Shown: positions 49,508 to 58,801 of the stretch, piece by piece | Layout: each line of letters opens with the position of its first letter | Position numbering within the stretch: position 1 is the stretch's first letter | Assembly (NCBI GenBank): GCA_963700775.1 | Contig: CAVOYU010000004.1 | Location: 1-64,000, forward strand | From: Thermohalobaculum sp963700775 | GTDB taxonomy: Bacteria > Pseudomonadota > Alphaproteobacteria > Rhodobacterales > Rhodobacteraceae | Length of the DNA stretch: 64,000 bases | Direction: 5' to 3' | The notes under the pieces: model-generated | What the model saw: only the letters and a program-made list of their open reading frames with translations | The model's database searches: none | Told to the model about the DNA's origin: nothing | Translations under genes and position numbers: made by a program

Positions 49508-50962
49508 TCAGATGCCCATGCAGAGATACTTGATCTCCAGGAAGTCCTCGATGCCGTATTTCGAGCCCTCGCGGCCGAGGCCGGACTGCTTGACGCCGCC
49601 GAACGGGGCCACCTCGGTCGAGATGATGCCGGTGTTGATGCCGACGATGCCATATTCCAGCGCCTCGGCCACCCGCCAGACCCGGCCGAGGTCGCGCGAG
49701 TAGAAGTAGCCGGCGAGGCCGAACTCGGTGTCGTTCGACATCCGGATGACCTCTTCCTCGGTCTCGAACTTGAACAACGGCGCGACCGGGCCGAAGGTCT
49801 CCTCGCGGGCGACGGCCATCTCCTGGGTGACGCCGGTCAGGATGGTCGGCAGGTAGAAGCTGCCGCCGAGCTCATGGCGCTTGCCGCCGGCAGCGACCTT
49901 TGCCCCCTTGGCGGTGGCGTCGGCGACGTGCTCCTCGACCTTGGCCAGCCCGGCGAGGTCGATCAGCGGGCCGGTGGTGACGCCTTCGCCGAAGCCGTTG
50001 CCAACCTTCAGCTTGGCGACCGCGGCCTCGAGTTTCTTGGCGAAGGCATCGTAGACGCCGGCCTGGACGTAGATCCGGTTGGCGCAGACGCAGGTCTGGC
50101 CGGCATTGCGGAACTTGCACAGCATCGCGCCCTCGACCGCCTTGTCGAGATCGGCGTCGTCGAACACGATAAAGGGCGCGTTGCCGCCCAGCTCCAGCCC
50201 CAGCTTCTTGATGTCCTCGGCGCACTGGCGCATCAGCACCCGGCCGACCTCGGTCGAGCCGGTGAAGGTCAGCTTGCGGACCTTGGTGTTGGCGCAGAGC
50301 TCGGCGCCGACGCTGCGGCTGTCGTTCGAGGTGATGACGTTGAAGATGCCCTTCGGAACACCCGCCTGCTCGGCCAGCACCGCCATGGCGGTGGCGCTCA
50401 GCGGCGTCTGCTTGGCGGGCTTCAGCACCATGGCGCAGCCGGCGGCCAGCGCCGGGCCGGCCTTGCGGGTAATCATCGCGTTCGGGAAGTTCCAGGGCGT
50501 GATAGCGGCGACGACGCCGATCGGCTGCTTCAGGACCACGATCCGCTTGTCCGCCTGGTGGCCGGGGATGGTGTCGCCGTAGACGCGCTTGGCCTCCTCG
50601 GCGAACCACTCGATGAAGCTGGCGCCGTAGACGATCTCGCCCCTGGCCTCGGCCAGCGGCTTGCCCTGCTCGGCGGTGAGGAGCCGGGCGAGGTCGTCGG
50701 CGTTCTCGATCATCAGGTCGAACCAGCGGCGCAGGATGGCGGCGCGCTCCTTGGCGGTCTTGGCGGCCCAGGCGGGCTGGGCGGCGTAGGCGGCGTCGAT
50801 GGCGCGCTTCGTCTCGGCGACGCCCAGATCGGCGCACCGGGCGATCTCCTCGCCGGTTGCCGGGTTGGTCACGGCGAAGGTCTTGCCCGAATCGGCATTG
50901 ATCCACTCGCCGTTCACATAGGAACGGCCCTCGAGCAGGTTGCGGGCGGTCAGGTCGAACAT
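49508..50962 (-). CDS. gabD: NAD(P)-dependent succinate-semialdehyde dehydrogenase
   Basis: 484 residues from ATG 50962 (MFDLTARNLLEGRSYVNGEW); the longer frame is shadow. Aldehyde dehydrogenase landmarks: TPWNFPNAMITRKAGPALAAGCAMVLKPAKQTPLSA, the LTFTGSTEVGRVL segment, catalytic Glu in LELGGNAPFIVF and catalytic Cys in FRNAGQTCVCANR (second Cys two residues on, as in GabD). Oxidises succinate semialdehyde to succinate. Its assignment to GabD over related enzymes rests on overall resemblance. No gabT beside it. Confidence 0.92.
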   Translation of the reverse strand: MFDLTARNLLEGRSYVNGEWINADSGKTFAVTNPATGEEIARCADLGVAETKRAIDAAYAAQPAWAAKTAKERAAILRRWFDLMIENADDLARLLTAEQGKPLAEARGEIVYGASFIEWFAEEAKRVYGDTIPGHQADKRIVVLKQPIGVVAAITPWNFPNAMITRKAGPALAAGCAMVLKPAKQTPLSATAMAVLAEQAGVPKGIFNVITSNDSRSVGAELCANTKVRKLTFTGSTEVGRVLMRQCAEDIKKLGLELGGNAPFIVFDDADLDKAVEGAMLCKFRNAGQTCVCANRIYVQAGVYDAFAKKLEAAVAKLKVGNGFGEGVTTGPLIDLAGLAKVEEHVADATAKGAKVAAGGKRHELGGSFYLPTILTGVTQEMAVAREETFGPVAPLFKFETEEEVIRMSNDTEFGLAGYFYSRDLGRVWRVAEALEYGIVGINTGIISTEVAPFGGVKQSGLGREGSKYGIEDFLEIKYLCMGI

Positions 50963-51071
50963 GGGGGGTCTCCTCCGGGTAATTGTTTCATGGTCCGGAA
51001 CTGCCGCTAGATGCGTCCGAATGGGGGCGAAGGTCAAGGGGAGGCGGAGTTCGCATGAGTCGGCCCGCGGG

Positions 51072-51569
51072 TCAGGCCCGACCGGTTCCACCCCCGCTGG
51101 CGGCCATCTCGGCCGCCTGCGCCTTCAGCGCCTTGATCTCGGCCCGCGCCAGGGCGTCGGCGCGTTCGTTCTGCTCGTGGCCGGCATGGCCCTTGATCCA
51201 TTCCCAGGACACGGTATGCCGTGCCTCGGCGGTCTCGAGGCGCTGCCAGAGGTCGTCGTTCTTCACCGGTTTCTTCGCCGCGGTGCGCCAGCCGTTGCGC
51301 TTCCAGCCGTGTATCCAGCGGGTGATGCCGTCCCTGAGATAGACCGAGTCGGTGACGACGGTGATCTCGCTTGGCCGGGTCAGGGCCTCGAGCGCGGCGA
51401 TGGCGGCCATCAGCTCCATGCGGTTGTTGGTGGTGGCCGGGTCGCCGCCGGAAAGCTCGCGCGACCGGATCAGCTCGCCACCCTCCCAGGCCTCAAGGAC
51501 CACGCCCCAGCCCCCCGGGCCCGGATTTCCGGAACAGGCTCCATCGGTATAGGCGACGAGGTCGGGCAT
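51072..51569 (-). CDS. rnhA: Ribonuclease HI
   Basis: 165 residues. LVAYTDGACSGNPGPGGWGVVLE holds the first catalytic Asp, NNRMELMAAIAALEAL the Glu, VVTDSVYLRDGITRWIHGWKRNGWRTA the second Asp and handle, and WIKGHAGHEQNERADALARAEI the His and last Asp. Degrades RNA in RNA-DNA hybrids. A short basic tail follows. Monocistronic. Confidence 0.96.
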   Translation of the reverse strand: MPDLVAYTDGACSGNPGPGGWGVVLEAWEGGELIRSRELSGGDPATTNNRMELMAAIAALEALTRPSEITVVTDSVYLRDGITRWIHGWKRNGWRTAAKKPVKNDDLWQRLETAEARHTVSWEWIKGHAGHEQNERADALARAEIKALKAQAAEMAASGGGTGRA

Positions 51570-51646
51570 GGCTCACCGGATCGCGCAGGGCCCGGCCCGT
51601 CTAGGGCGTCCGCGGGGCCGGGTCAACCGCGACCCCGGGGATCCAG

Positions 51647-51838
51647 TCAGGCGGGTTCGAGTGCCAGCCGGGCGCCGAGCGCGGCCAGCATGCGGATCGC
51701 GGCGGCAACGGTGCATCCGACGATAGCGAAGAGCCCCGCCCGGAGGCCGCCGCCGAGTGTGGTGGCGAGGGTGTAGACCACGCCGATCCCCGGCGAGATG
51801 CAGACGATGAAGGCGGTGAGCAGGAACTCGGGAGACAT
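51647..51838 (-). pseudogene. Truncated LysE-family exporter remnant
   Basis: 63 residues from ATG 51838 (GGAAGG upstream). MSPEFLLTAFIVCISPGIGVVYTLATTLGGGLRAGLFAIVGCTV is the N-terminal quarter of a LysE/RhtB amino-acid exporter, then AAAIRMLAALGARLALEPA-stop replaces the remaining 140 or so residues. No continuation is seen in any frame downstream before the methyltransferase stop, so a deletion has removed the rest. Confidence 0.65.
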
Positions 51839-51903
51839 GGATCTGACCTTCCGCAGCGAATGAGCGCGAGGCTCGTCCCCGTGCAACCTGCCGTCAAGGG
51901 CGG

Positions 51904-52500
51904 TCAGCCGGCGCGGGCGCGGACAATCAGCCAGGGCTCGGTCTTGCCGGCCAATCCGCGGTCGGCGCCCTCCGCCTCGGCGATCAGGGTAAAGCCGGCG
52001 GCCGCGAGCAGGTCTCGAAGCTCGGACCGGGTCACATAGGTGTAAAACCGCTCCAGCCTGTCGCGGCCTTCGCCGGTGCCGGTCTTCATGCCGACATGCA
52101 GGAGCCCGCCGAGCACCAGCGCGAGGCGCAGGGCGGCGAGATGGCGCGGCAGATCGGCGCGCGCCGCGTGCAGCAGCGAGAAATTGGCCCAGACGCCGTC
52201 GTAGGCGGCCTCGGCGTCGATGTCGTCGAAGGTGGCGAGCCGGGCGCCGATGTCGTGGCGGGCATTGGCCAGCGCCACCATGGCGGGCGAGGCGTCCACC
52301 GGATCGGGCCGCAGCCCGGCGGCGCGCAGGAAAGCCGAGGCACTGCCGGGGCCGCAGCCGAGGTCAAGCACGCGCGCGGCTTCGGGCAGCGCGTCGATAA
52401 ACGCCTGCAGATGGGGGTCGGGCGACGCGGTGCGGAAGCGCTTCTCGTAGTCTGCCGCATGGGCGTCATAGGCGGCGACGGTGCGCCGGTCCGCACTCAT
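51904..52500 (-). CDS. SAM-dependent methyltransferase (class I)
   Basis: 198 residues from ATG 52500, overlapping the ispH stop by four bases (ATGA). SAM motif VLDLGCGPGSASAFLRAAGLRPDPVDASPAMVALA, then YDGVWANFSLLHAARADLPRHLAALRLALVLGGLLHVGMKTGTGEGRD. Methyltransf_25-like with a closing domain (TYVTRSELRDLLAAAGF). Substrate unknown. Last gene of the ABC exporter-ispH-methyltransferase run. Confidence 0.88.
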   Translation of the reverse strand: MSADRRTVAAYDAHAADYEKRFRTASPDPHLQAFIDALPEAARVLDLGCGPGSASAFLRAAGLRPDPVDASPAMVALANARHDIGARLATFDDIDAEAAYDGVWANFSLLHAARADLPRHLAALRLALVLGGLLHVGMKTGTGEGRDRLERFYTYVTRSELRDLLAAAGFTLIAEAEGADRGLAGKTEPWLIVRARAG

Positions 52501-53447
52501 GCGGGTTCCCGGAGCACGCGGGGCACCTTGAAGTTGACATTCTCGGTCGCGGTCACGACCGGCTCGATCGTGACCTCGTAGCGCTGTCGGAAGGCGTCGA
52601 TCACCTCGGTCACGAGCTCCTCCGGGGCGCTCGCGCCGGCGGTGAGGCCGACGGCGCGCATACCCGCCAGCGCCGCCCAGTCGATGTCGGCGGCGCACTG
52701 CACCAGAGTGGCATAGGCGCAGCCGGCGGCGGTGCCGACCTCGACCAGCCTGCGCGAGTTCGAGGAGTTGGGCGCCCCCACCACCAGCAGCGCATCAATC
52801 ATCGGCGCCATCGCCTTCACCGCCTCCTGGCGGTTTGTGGTGGCATAGCAGATGTCCTTCTTGCGCGGCCCGAGGATGCCGGGGAAGCGCGCCTTCAGCG
52901 CTGCAACGACCGCGGCGGTATCATCGACCGAGAGTGTGGTCTGGGTGATGTAGGCAAGCCTTTCCGGGTCGCGCGGGGTGATCCGGGCCACATCGGCAAC
53001 TGTCTCGATCAGGATCACCTCGCCGTCCGGCAGCTGGCCCATCGTGCCGATGGTCTCGGGATGGCCGGCATGGCCGATCATCACGATCTGGAGTCCGCGT
53101 TCGGCGTTGCGCTCGGCATCCAAATGGACCTTCGTGACCAGCGGGCAGGTGGCATCGACATAGAGAAGGTTGCGCCGCTCGGCCTCGGAGGGCACGGATT
53201 TCGGCACCCCGTGGGCCGAGAACACCACCGGCCGGTCCGGCGGACATGCGTCCAGCTCCTCGACGAACACGGCGCCCTTGGCCCGGAGCCCGTCGACCAC
53301 ATGGCGGTTGTGGACGATCTCGTGGCGCACATAGACCGGCGCTCCCCATTTCTCGAGTGCGAGCTCGACGATCTCGATCGCCCGCACCACGCCGGCGCAG
53401 AAGCCACGCGGCTCGGCGAGGTAGAGGGTCAGGGGTGGCTTGGTCAT
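52497..53447 (-). CDS. ispH: 4-hydroxy-3-methylbut-2-enyl diphosphate reductase
   Basis: 316 residues. EPRGFCAGVVRAIEIVELALEKWGAPVYVRHEIVHN, DATCPLVTKVH and LVQCAADIDW supply the three cluster cysteines; the catalytic Glu-Thr segments (VIETVADVARI; QTTLSVDDTAAVV) are present. Makes IPP and DMAPP in the MEP pathway using a 4Fe-4S cluster. Overlaps the ABC exporter stop by four bases. Confidence 0.96.
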   Translation of the reverse strand: MTKPPLTLYLAEPRGFCAGVVRAIEIVELALEKWGAPVYVRHEIVHNRHVVDGLRAKGAVFVEELDACPPDRPVVFSAHGVPKSVPSEAERRNLLYVDATCPLVTKVHLDAERNAERGLQIVMIGHAGHPETIGTMGQLPDGEVILIETVADVARITPRDPERLAYITQTTLSVDDTAAVVAALKARFPGILGPRKKDICYATTNRQEAVKAMAPMIDALLVVGAPNSSNSRRLVEVGTAAGCAYATLVQCAADIDWAALAGMRAVGLTAGASAPEELVTEVIDAFRQRYEVTIEPVVTATENVNFKVPRVLREPA

Positions 53448-55222
53448 GCGCGCTCCTCGGCGGGACTGAACTGAAGTGCGGCGAGGCGGGCATAGAGCCC
53501 CCCTGTAGCCACCAATATATCGTGCGTGCCCTGTTCCGCCACACGGCCCTCCGCCATGACGCAGATCCGTTCGGCGCGGCGGACGGTTGCCAGGCGGTGG
53601 GCGATCACGATGGTGGTGCGGCCCGCCATCAGTCGCTCCAGCGCCTCCTGCACACGGGTCTCCGCTTCCGCGTCCAGCGCCGAGGTCGCCTCGTCGAGCA
53701 GCAGGACCGGGGCGTCCCGCAGCATCGCCCGGGCGATGGCGATGCGCTGGCGTTCGCCACCGGAGAGCCGGGCGCCGCCTTCGCCGAGCGGGGTGTCGTA
53801 GCCCTGGGGCAGGCGGGCGATGAAGTCGGCGGCGTTGGCGGCGGCGGCGGCCGACGCGATCTCGGCCCGGGTGGCGCCGGGGCGGCCGAAGCCGATGTTC
53901 TCGGCCACGGTGGCGTCGAACAGGAAAGTCTCCTGCGTCACCAGCGCGATCCGGTCGCGGAGCGAGGCCAGCGTCACGTCCCGGATATCCTGGCCGTCGA
54001 TGACGACGCGGCCGGCATCCGGGTCATGGAACCGCTCGATCAGCGCCAGAACGGTGGACTTGCCCGAGCCCGAGGGGCCGACAAGCGCGGTGACCTGGCC
54101 AGGGCGGGCCTCCAGATCGACGCCGCGCAGCGCCGGCGCCTCGCCATAGGCGAAATGCACGTCCTCGAAGCGGATGTGCCCGTCCGTCACCGCCAGCGGC
54201 AACGCGTCCGGGCGATCCGCCGCCGCCGAGTCGGCATCCAGCAGGTCGAAGATGAACTCGACCGCCGCCAGATGCTGGCGGAGCTGGACGTCGAGCTGCG
54301 CCAGGCGCCTGGCGGGGTCGATGGCGAGGAAGAGCGCGGTGACGAAGGCGAAAAAGGTTCCCGTCTCCATGGCACCCGAGGTCACGCGCCAGCCGCCATA
54401 GAGGATGACGGCTCCGGCGATCAGCCCGGCGCTGGCCTCCATCAGCGGATTGACCAGTCCGCGCAGGCGCACGATCCGGTCGGCGCGTCCGCGGACGCCC
54501 TGGACCGCCGAGTCCATCCGGGCCCGCATGGCCGGCTCGAGCCGGAAGGCCTTGATCACGCGCGCGCCAGCGACGGTCTCGGCCAGGGCCGAGATCACCC
54601 GCGCCTGCTGGGTCACCTCCTGCTGCGCAAGACGGCGCACCCGTCTTACCAGCCAGGCGACGCCACCGGTGATCAGCGGCAGGCCGACCAGCGCCACCAG
54701 CGCCATGGACCAGTCCTGCCACAGCATGACCGCGATCAGCGCCAGAAGCGCCAGCAGGTCGGCGCCAAGCCGCGTGGCGACCAGGTCCAGCGCCTGCCGG
54801 GCGGCGGCGCAGTTGTGGGTGATGCGGGTGGTCAGCGCTCCGGTCCCCTCGCGCGCATGAAATCCCATGTCCTGGGACATCACGTGATCGTGGATGCGCA
54901 TCTGCAGGCGGGCGACGACGCGGTTGCCGATCCGGCCCAGCAGCACGGTCTGCACGTAGGCGGCCGCGCCGCGGATCACGAACACGACAAGCACCCAGGC
55001 GGCGATGGCGGAGACCGCTCCCGGCGAATGACCGGTGAAGACGTCGTCCATGATCCGCTGCATCAGGATCGCGATCGCGCCGCCGGTGGCCGCCACCAGC
55101 GCCATCATCGCCAGCGCCAGAGCGTAGCCGCGGCGGTGCTCCCAGGCGCTTTCGGAAATCAGCCGCAGCAAGAGCCCGGCCCGGCGGCCGCCGATCATCC
55201 TTGCGGCGAGGTCGGTGAACAT
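53444..55222 (-). CDS. ABC transporter, MsbA-like fused permease-ATPase
   Basis: 592 residues. Six transmembrane segments in the first 320 residues, then an ATPase domain with Walker A VGPSGSGKSTVLALI, Q-loop LVTQETFLFDATVAENIGFGRP, signature LSGGERQRIAIARAM, Walker B VLLLDEATSALDAEAE and IVIAHRLAT switch. Type IV exporter of the MsbA/lipid-A flippase or multidrug class. Substrate not fixed by sequence. First gene ahead of ispH. Confidence 0.92.
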   Translation of the reverse strand: MFTDLAARMIGGRRAGLLLRLISESAWEHRRGYALALAMMALVAATGGAIAILMQRIMDDVFTGHSPGAVSAIAAWVLVVFVIRGAAAYVQTVLLGRIGNRVVARLQMRIHDHVMSQDMGFHAREGTGALTTRITHNCAAARQALDLVATRLGADLLALLALIAVMLWQDWSMALVALVGLPLITGGVAWLVRRVRRLAQQEVTQQARVISALAETVAGARVIKAFRLEPAMRARMDSAVQGVRGRADRIVRLRGLVNPLMEASAGLIAGAVILYGGWRVTSGAMETGTFFAFVTALFLAIDPARRLAQLDVQLRQHLAAVEFIFDLLDADSAAADRPDALPLAVTDGHIRFEDVHFAYGEAPALRGVDLEARPGQVTALVGPSGSGKSTVLALIERFHDPDAGRVVIDGQDIRDVTLASLRDRIALVTQETFLFDATVAENIGFGRPGATRAEIASAAAAANAADFIARLPQGYDTPLGEGGARLSGGERQRIAIARAMLRDAPVLLLDEATSALDAEAETRVQEALERLMAGRTTIVIAHRLATVRRAERICVMAEGRVAEQGTHDILVATGGLYARLAALQFSPAEERA

Positions 55223-55329
55223 CGGAATGGCGGTCCTGTCTCGCGCCTGTCTCGCGGCGGTGGCTTACCCGATCGGTTCCGCCGATGCCAGCCCAAGCCG
55301 GCAGGCCGGCCGGGCGGGTCGGGATGCCG

Positions 55330-56070
55330 TCAGGGCGGTGTCATGGCGTGGGTTTCGAACAGGCGGACCAGCCGGATGCGGGCTTCGGGGACGGACTTCA
55401 CCTCGAAGGCCGGGCAGGCCCAGTGCTCGAGGAAGAAGCCGGACATCCGTACCGCCTCGCGCACGGCGCCGATGGTCGGCTCGGCTCTGCCGGTCAGGAA
55501 TCCCGGCAGCGGCAGCAGCCGGTCGGCCCAGGCGCCGCCGGCATCGCGGGAGACCGCGCGGCCCGAACGTGGCGAGACATAGACCAGATCGTCGGCCTTG
55601 CCGGTGGCGGCGCAGCGGGCGAGGTCGAGGCCGAAGCCGAGGGCCTTCAGCAGGGTGATCTCCCAGCGCGCGTAGCGCGCCGGCCAGTCCCATTCCGCGG
55701 CCGCCAGCGCGTCGGCCAGCGCCAGGGTCGCGTCGTAGATCTCGGGGTTGGGCTCGCGCTCGGGCAGCATGGTGACCAGGAGCGCGCCCGTGGCGTTCAG
55801 CGCCGCGAGACCGGCGCGGTCCGCCATGATCGAGGCGGCGCGGGAGCGCAGGAGCTCGACCCGGTAGTGGCCCAGATGCTCGGAGAGCCTGGCGCGCCAG
55901 TCGAGCATCAGCTGGGCGCCGGGCTGGAGAGCGGGGGTCAGCGCCGATCCCTGGCCACCCTGCACCAATCCGGCGTGGCGACCATGCTCGCGGGTCAGGC
56001 ATTCGATGATGGCGCTGGTCTCGCCATGGGGCCGGACCGCCAGCAGGATGCCTTCGTCGCGCCAGTCCAT
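55330..56070 (-). CDS. recO: DNA repair protein RecO
   Basis: 246 residues. MDWRDEGILLAVRPHGETSAIIECLTREHGRHAGLVQGG is the OB-fold start and the zinc-linked domain includes LGFGLDLARCAATGKADDLVYVSPRSGRAVSRDAGGAW. Works with RecR to load RecA. Follows DUF1491 by nine bases. Ends the housekeeping run. Confidence 0.95.
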   Translation of the reverse strand: MDWRDEGILLAVRPHGETSAIIECLTREHGRHAGLVQGGQGSALTPALQPGAQLMLDWRARLSEHLGHYRVELLRSRAASIMADRAGLAALNATGALLVTMLPEREPNPEIYDATLALADALAAAEWDWPARYARWEITLLKALGFGLDLARCAATGKADDLVYVSPRSGRAVSRDAGGAWADRLLPLPGFLTGRAEPTIGAVREAVRMSGFFLEHWACPAFEVKSVPEARIRLVRLFETHAMTPP

Positions 56071-56079
56071 GACCCGAGC

Positions 56080-56412
56080 CTATGCCTCCAGCCCCGGTTC
56101 GCCCAGCAGGTGGCGGCCGCGCGGGTCCTCGACCTCGATCACCCAGAGATCCGGATCGTAGCGCCGCTGGCGGGCCAGCGCCGCGTCCACCTCCCCCTCG
56201 GGAACGTCCTCGGCCTGGGCGTGCCAGCCGGTGACGCCGTCGGCGCCGAATGCACGGGTGAAGAACGAGGCGCGGCCGTTCATGGTAGCGACCTTGACGG
56301 CGACCGCCCCGGCGGTCTCGTCCCCCTTCCGTGCCACATGGGCGAAGATCCCTTCGAGCGACAGCCGGGTCAGGTAGGCCGAGACCCAGATCGCGGTCGC
56401 GAGGCGGGCCAC
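56080..56412 (-). CDS. DUF1491-family protein
   Basis: 110 residues, a conserved small protein of alphaproteobacteria. RLATAIWVSAYLTRLSLEGIFAHVARKGDETAGAVAVKVATM and the C-terminal RYDPDLWVIEVEDPRGRHLLGEPGL are the family blocks. Regularly found between era and recO. Function unknown. Confidence 0.9.
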   Translation of the reverse strand: MARLATAIWVSAYLTRLSLEGIFAHVARKGDETAGAVAVKVATMNGRASFFTRAFGADGVTGWHAQAEDVPEGEVDAALARQRRYDPDLWVIEVEDPRGRHLLGEPGLEA

Positions 56413-56415
56413 CGG

Positions 56416-57336
56416 TCAGTCCCCGCCGGTGAAGTCGAGCCCCATTTCGCGGTAGCGCTCGGGCTCGTCGAGCCAGCCGGGCCGGACCTTCACGGTCAGA
56501 AACAGATGGACCTTGCGGTCGATCGCCTTGCCGATCTCGGCCCGGGCCTCGGCGCCGATCTGGCGAATGGTCTGGCCGCCATTGCCGAGCACGATGCCCT
56601 TGTGGCCCTCGCGGGCGACATAGATCACCTGGTCGATCCGGGTCGAGCCGTCCTTGCGGTCCTCCCAGGCCTCGGTCTCGACCGTCATCTGGTAGGGCAG
56701 TTCCTGGTGCAGCCGCAGCGTCAGCTTCTCGCGGGTGATTTCGGCGGCGAGCTGCCGCAGGGGCAGATCGGCGACCTGGTCCTCCGGGTAGTGCCACGGC
56801 CCTTCGGGCACCAGTCCGGCCAGCCAGCGGCGGAGATCGGCGACGCCGTCACCGTTCTCGGCCGAGATCATGAAGGTTCGGTCGAAATCCCGGGCTGCGT
56901 TGAGTTCGGCCGCCAGCGCCAGCAACCGGTCGCGCTTCACCCGGTCGATCTTGTTGATCACAAGGGCCAGCGGCCGGCCCGGCTTCCGATGGGCGTCGAG
57001 CGCCGCCAGGATATCCCGCACGCCCGCGGTGATGCCGCGATGCGCCTCGACCATCAGCAGGATCGCGTCGGCGTCCTCGGCCCCGGCCCAGGCCGAGGCG
57101 ACCATCGCCTGGTCGAGCCGCCGGCGCGGCCTGAACAGGCCCGGCGTATCGACGAAGACGATCTGGCTCTTGCCCTCGATGGCGATGCCGCGGATGCGGC
57201 TGCGGGTGGTCTGCACCTTGTGGGTGACGATCGAGACCTTGGTCCCGACCATGGCGTTGACCAGCGTCGACTTGCCGGCATTCGGCTCGCCGATCACCGC
57301 AACGAAGCCGCAGCGGGTATCACTCGCCGTCATCAT
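56416..57336 (-). CDS. era: GTPase Era
   Basis: 306 residues from ATG 57336 or 305 from the adjacent ATG 57333. G1 GEPNAGKST, G3 FVDTPGLF, G4 NKIDR, then KH domain (LGNGGQTIRQIGAEARAEI). Binds the 3' end of 16S rRNA during 30S assembly. Overlaps the end of rnc by 17 bases. Confidence 0.96.
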   Translation of the reverse strand: MMTASDTRCGFVAVIGEPNAGKSTLVNAMVGTKVSIVTHKVQTTRSRIRGIAIEGKSQIVFVDTPGLFRPRRRLDQAMVASAWAGAEDADAILLMVEAHRGITAGVRDILAALDAHRKPGRPLALVINKIDRVKRDRLLALAAELNAARDFDRTFMISAENGDGVADLRRWLAGLVPEGPWHYPEDQVADLPLRQLAAEITREKLTLRLHQELPYQMTVETEAWEDRKDGSTRIDQVIYVAREGHKGIVLGNGGQTIRQIGAEARAEIGKAIDRKVHLFLTVKVRPGWLDEPERYREMGLDFTGGD

Positions 57337-58033
57337 CCTGCCCTCCGATCCCAAGCAGGCGGAGGATCGCGTCGGCCGCGCGCTGCTCGGCCTGTTTCTT
57401 CGACGGAGCCGTGCCGGTTGCGGCCTCGCCCGTTTCGAGCCGCGCCTCGACCGTGAATTGCGGCGCATGGTCGGGCCCTTCGCGGCCGGTGACGGTGTAG
57501 TCCGGCGGCCGCTGCCCGCGGGCCTGGACCCATTCCTGCAGCCTTGTCTTGGCGTCCATCGGCGCTTTCGCCGGGGCGTCGATCCGGGCCTGCCAGCGCG
57601 ACAGCACGAAGGCCCGCGCCGCCGGCAGGCCACCGTCGAGATAGAGCGCTGCGATGACCGCCTCCATCGCATCGGCGAGGACCGCCGCCTTCTTGCGGCC
57701 GCCGCTGCTGGCCTCTGAGCGGCCGAGACGGAGGAAGCCGCCGAGGCCGATCTCGGACGCGACATCGGCCAGGGTCTCGCGGCGCACGAGGGCGTTGAAG
57801 CGGGGCGCAAGCTCGCCTTCGCTCTCTGCCGGATAGGCGGCGAGAAGCGCCTCGGCGACCACCAGCCCCAGCACCCGGTCGCCCAGGAATTCGAGCCGCT
57901 GGTTGTCCGGTTCCCCGGCGCCGGTCGCCGAGGGATGGGTCACGGCCCGCTCGAGCGTTTCCGGCGCCCGGAAACGGTGGCCGAGCACCGAGGCCAGCTT
58001 GCCGAGCGGGGTGCGCTCGTCGCGCGGCTGCAT
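57320..58033 (-). CDS. rnc: Ribonuclease III
   Basis: 237 residues. The RIII signature is NQRLEFLGDRVLGLVVAEALL with catalytic Glu/Asp; LADAMEAVIAALYLDGG holds the second acidic pair; the dsRNA-binding domain is DAKTRLQEWVQARGQRPPDYTVTGREGPDHAPQFTVEA. Cleaves double-stranded RNA in rRNA processing. One-base overlap with the paralogue lepB gene ahead of it. Confidence 0.96.
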   Translation of the reverse strand: MQPRDERTPLGKLASVLGHRFRAPETLERAVTHPSATGAGEPDNQRLEFLGDRVLGLVVAEALLAAYPAESEGELAPRFNALVRRETLADVASEIGLGGFLRLGRSEASSGGRKKAAVLADAMEAVIAALYLDGGLPAARAFVLSRWQARIDAPAKAPMDAKTRLQEWVQARGQRPPDYTVTGREGPDHAPQFTVEARLETGEAATGTAPSKKQAEQRAADAILRLLGIGGQDDDGE

Positions 58034-58800
58034 CAGCGCACCATGGTGAAGAAGCGCTCGATGCGCAGGGACGGGAAGCGGCTGGAGCGGTCGAGCGAGG
58101 TGTGGATCATCCAGACCTGATAACGGAGGTTCCGGATCGGCACCATGCCGTGCAGCGGGAACCGGCTGTCGACGGCGAGATCGCGGTTGTCGCCCATCAG
58201 GAAGACCTCGCCCTTCGGTACCAGAAACTGCGTGGTGTCGTCCGGGCTGTTGCCGCGCGCGGGCGCAGAGGTGCCGATCCGGTTCTGGGTGTTCAGAACC
58301 GTGACGACGGAGCCGTCGGGATAGGTCTCGCGCCAGGATTCCTGCCGGCAGTCGGCGCCGTCCTTCACCGGGTCGTTGATGCAGCGTGGCATTGTTGTGC
58401 GCGGCGCGGGGCGAAGCTTGCGGATCACCCGGTCCTCGGTCCGCTCCATGCCGACCCTGGTGCCGTTGACGACAACCGCACCGCCGCGGATCTGGATCCG
58501 CTCGCCGGGAAGGCCGACGACCCGCATGATCTGCTCGACGCCGCGTTGCTGCGGATGCTCGTAAACCACGATGGCGCCGCGCGGCGGAACCTGGCCGGGT
58601 AGGAGCGACTCCACCAGCACCCAGTCGCCGGGCAGCAGCGCCGGCTCCATGGCCTCGGTCTTGATCCGGTAGTTGCTCCCGCCGGCCACTCGCATTGCCA
58701 GCAGCGGCCCCACCAGAACCAGCACCGCGGCCATGATCGCGAGCCCCAGGAGCGCGCCCAGGACAAGGCGCCCCCAGGATATCTGGCCGCCGCCATCCAT
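58033..58800 (-). CDS. Signal peptidase I paralogue without catalytic Ser and Lys
   Basis: 255 residues with one N-terminal transmembrane helix (LVLGALLGLAIMAAVLVLVGPLLAM). S26 fold landmarks are all there: TEAMEPALLPGDWVLVESL, VVGLPGERIQIRGGAVVVNG, FLMGDNRDLAVDSRFPLHGMVPIRNL. But the nucleophile Ser of the SMxP box is Ala (TEAMEP) and the general-base Lys (KRxxG of the next gene) is Met (IMRVVGLPG). The enzyme is therefore predicted inactive. It sits directly between lepB and rnc, one base after lepB. It may bind LepB or substrates rather than cleave. Confidence 0.85.
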   Translation of the reverse strand: MDGGGQISWGRLVLGALLGLAIMAAVLVLVGPLLAMRVAGGSNYRIKTEAMEPALLPGDWVLVESLLPGQVPPRGAIVVYEHPQQRGVEQIMRVVGLPGERIQIRGGAVVVNGTRVGMERTEDRVIRKLRPAPRTTMPRCINDPVKDGADCRQESWRETYPDGSVVTVLNTQNRIGTSAPARGNSPDDTTQFLVPKGEVFLMGDNRDLAVDSRFPLHGMVPIRNLRYQVWMIHTSLDRSSRFPSLRIERFFTMVR

Positions 58801-58801
58801 G

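Noticed and set aside
55265..56797. Long minus-strand frame across recO and DUF1491
   Set aside because: Alternative frame of well-identified genes on the same strand, with Arg/Gly/Pro-rich shadow composition.
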